This document shows, piece after piece, positions 63,093 through 64,000 of a stretch of DNA of 64,000 nt. The translations under genes were made by a program, and so were the position numbers. The stretch is taken from assembly GCF_014698845.1 (NCBI RefSeq), contig NZ_JACJTV010000005.1, positions 234,003 to 298,002 on the forward strand, given 5' to 3'. Below the pieces are notes generated by a model, which ran no database searches, was not told the origin of the DNA, and worked only from the letters and a program-made list of their open reading frames with translations. Numbering within the stretch: position 1 is the first letter of the stretch; the number at the start of each line of letters is the position of its first letter. The DNA is from Coleofasciculus sp. FACHB-1120 (GTDB taxonomy: Bacteria > Cyanobacteriota > Cyanobacteriia > Cyanobacteriales > FACHB-T130).

Positions 63093-63808
63093 GTGGCTAA
63101 CTCCTTTTCTTGGAATGTGAGTTTTTGGCGGAGGAATTCCTGCAAAGAAGCTTCGGTTTGCTTTGCACCCGCGATCCGAAGGCTGCGCGGTAGCGCAATC
63201 GCAAATAGCGAATTTAGTAAGTCTTCAAAATCGTCTTGATGCCAGAATTCTCTTTGGAGGAGATTAGCCGCAGGTCGTCTCAATTCCAAGTCATCCAGCG
63301 CCGTAAACTTGCTATGACAGAAGACAATTGGGGTATGAATACCCAATTGCGGCAAGGTGGCGACGACTCTTTCCAAGTCTCCCGGATACATATTTTCATA
63401 ACCATCAGAGACAATGGCGACTAAATCGGGTGAGTCTTCTAAAGCATCCAGTAAAGCACCTGCCAAGTCGGTGTAACCTTCTGGCATGGGTAATTCGCCA
63501 ACTCCCCCAAGTGTATGGACTTTGAGGTTCGCGCAGCATTTTTCGAGTACCAATTTCAGGGCGACTGACTGCGCTAGAGAACAGTATTCGCGATCGCCAT
63601 AACTTCTCGTAGAAGCAGACGCATCCAACACCAACGCCACTTGACCTGAAAATTTCGGCAGGTTTACCGCAGCTTGTTCGACATAATGCTGCAAAGCTGA
63701 CATTAATTCCGGCGATTTTCCACGCCGATACAAATGCACCAAGGTTGCGGAAATATCACCGCGATTGGTTGCTGTTATACCAATTGGGTTTGAGTTTGAC
63801 ACAAACAA
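63074..63808 (-). CDS. vWA-domain protein resembling the C-terminal part of Ro60/TROVE proteins, probably 5'-truncated
   Basis: 244 residues from a TTG at 63808; no ATG is available upstream because a stop of the same frame lies inside the transposase end. The vWA domain has a complete MIDAS start DASAST (Asp62, Ser64, Ser66) and SDGYENMYPGDLERVVATLP, later VFCHSKFTALDDLELRRPA. This segment resembles the vWA part of Ro60-type RNA-binding proteins, which normally have a large N-terminal TROVE (HEAT-like) domain. Here only about 60 residues precede the vWA domain and the IS630 transposase stop is 11 bp away, so the N-terminus has probably been lost. It overlaps the downstream ARPP-1-like gene by 19 bp. 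Confidence 0.65.
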   Translation of the reverse strand: MFVSNSNPIGITATNRGDISATLVHLYRRGKSPELMSALQHYVEQAAVNLPKFSGQVALVLDASASTRSYGDREYCSLAQSVALKLVLEKCCANLKVHTLGGVGELPMPEGYTDLAGALLDALEDSPDLVAIVSDGYENMYPGDLERVVATLPQLGIHTPIVFCHSKFTALDDLELRRPAANLLQREFWHQDDFEDLLNSLFAIALPRSLRIAGAKQTEASLQEFLRQKLTFQEKELATWTTSH

Positions 63809-63818
63809 GTTTAGACTT

Positions 63819-64000
63819 CTAAATCCCTGCTAAGACTAGCGCCTCGATGATAAATTTCCATCCTGTAACAGATGCAATAATGGTTTGGTTTAAATCCTGT
63901 AGAGCTTTTTTTACTCCAAACCTTAACTCATCGAGATTAGTAAACAGCTCCCACTTGAGCGCTTTTTTGATTTCTGACCACAACCGCTCAATCGGATTGA
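63819..64000 (-). mobile_element. 3' end of an IS630-type transposase (continues beyond the window)
   Basis: On the minus strand the last 59 codons before TAG (63819-63821) read NPIERLWSEIKKALKWELFT, NLDELRFGVKKALQDLN and later TGWKFIIEALVLAGI. NPIERLW with its catalytic Glu is the third acidic residue of the DDE motif in IS630/Tc1-type transposases. The 5' part and the far end lie outside the window. The near terminal repeat must fall around 63790-63815, overlapping the start of the vWA gene. Confidence 0.85.

Noticed and set aside
1..64000. Frequent GCGATCGC palindromes taken as a mobile element or operator
   Set aside because: This is the HIP1 motif that occurs throughout many cyanobacterial genomes; only its local absence (10659-13094) and the paired copy at 5794-5832 were kept as observations.
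1..64000. tRNA, rRNA and known riboswitch signatures
   Set aside because: Reading for T-loop GGTTCGAATCC-like sequences, rRNA cores and common riboswitch boxes gave no convincing candidate on either strand; a covariance-model search would be needed to exclude them.

Overview
The window is chromosomal DNA of a cyanobacterium, most likely a filamentous one. The palindrome GCGATCGC (HIP1) recurs about once per kilobase. Many genes belong to families typical of cyanobacteria: giant Ser/Thr-kinase/ATPase/histidine-kinase hybrids, pentapeptide-repeat proteins, a DnaJ-pentapeptide fusion, an exported TPR-CHAT protein, DUF29 and DUF4126. GC-rich hairpin repeats are scattered through intergenic and even coding DNA. 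The genus cannot be read from the sequence alone.

Layout. (1) 1-5.8 kb: the 3' part of a multikinase, then a small heme-oxygenase-like protein. (2) 5.8-25.2 kb: a nonribosomal peptide synthetase (NRPS) locus of three minus-strand genes, C-A-T, TubC-C-A-nMT-T and C-A-T-TE, with a GH1 beta-glucosidase 5 bp behind the middle one. Plus-strand genes interrupt the locus: DUF29; a sigma/HTH protein, a tiny membrane peptide and a GHKL (MORC/Hsp90-type) ATPase; an alpha/beta hydrolase; and a broken two-gene cassette. A 3' remnant of a further NRPS gene lies behind the glucosidase. (3) 25.3-29.2 kb: a cyclase-family hydrolase, an ABC-F ATPase and RsgA, the last two behind structured leaders. (4) 30-37 kb: housekeeping and stress genes (CDP-alcohol phosphatidyltransferase, a secreted four-repeat protein, DnaJ-pentapeptide, MsrA, a TspO-like protein, methylmalonate-semialdehyde dehydrogenase). 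(5) 37.5-42.9 kb: a complete 1810-residue multikinase paralogous to the first gene. (6) 43-45.2 kb: gene-poor DNA with hairpins, an Hsp20 remnant and small ORFs. (7) 45.2-61.9 kb: a GT4 glycosyltransferase, TPR-CHAT protein, GH31 glucosidase, erythromycin-esterase homologue, glycerol kinase, SAM hydroxide adenosyltransferase homologue, GH15 glucoamylase with a starch-binding module, pentapeptide protein and DUF4126 protein. (8) 62-64 kb: an ARPP-1-like/vWA gene pair abutting the 3' end of an IS630-type transposase.

How the genes work together. My manual reading of the adenylation pockets and terminal docking elements suggests the NRPS order 25.2 kb gene, then 19.6 kb gene, then 9.9 kb gene. 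This gives a short peptide of an Ile/Val-like residue, N-methyl-Leu and a Phe-like residue, released by the thioesterase. The adjoining glucosidase and possibly the diiron-type protein are candidate tailoring enzymes. GH1, GH31, GH15 and GlpK point to glycoside, glucan and glycerol turnover. Most promising for something undescribed are the GHKL/HTH/micropeptide cassette, the vWA/ARPP-1 pair, and the leader elements in front of rsgA, the ABC-F gene and the GT4 gene. All functional statements are inferences from sequence; no database search was possible.
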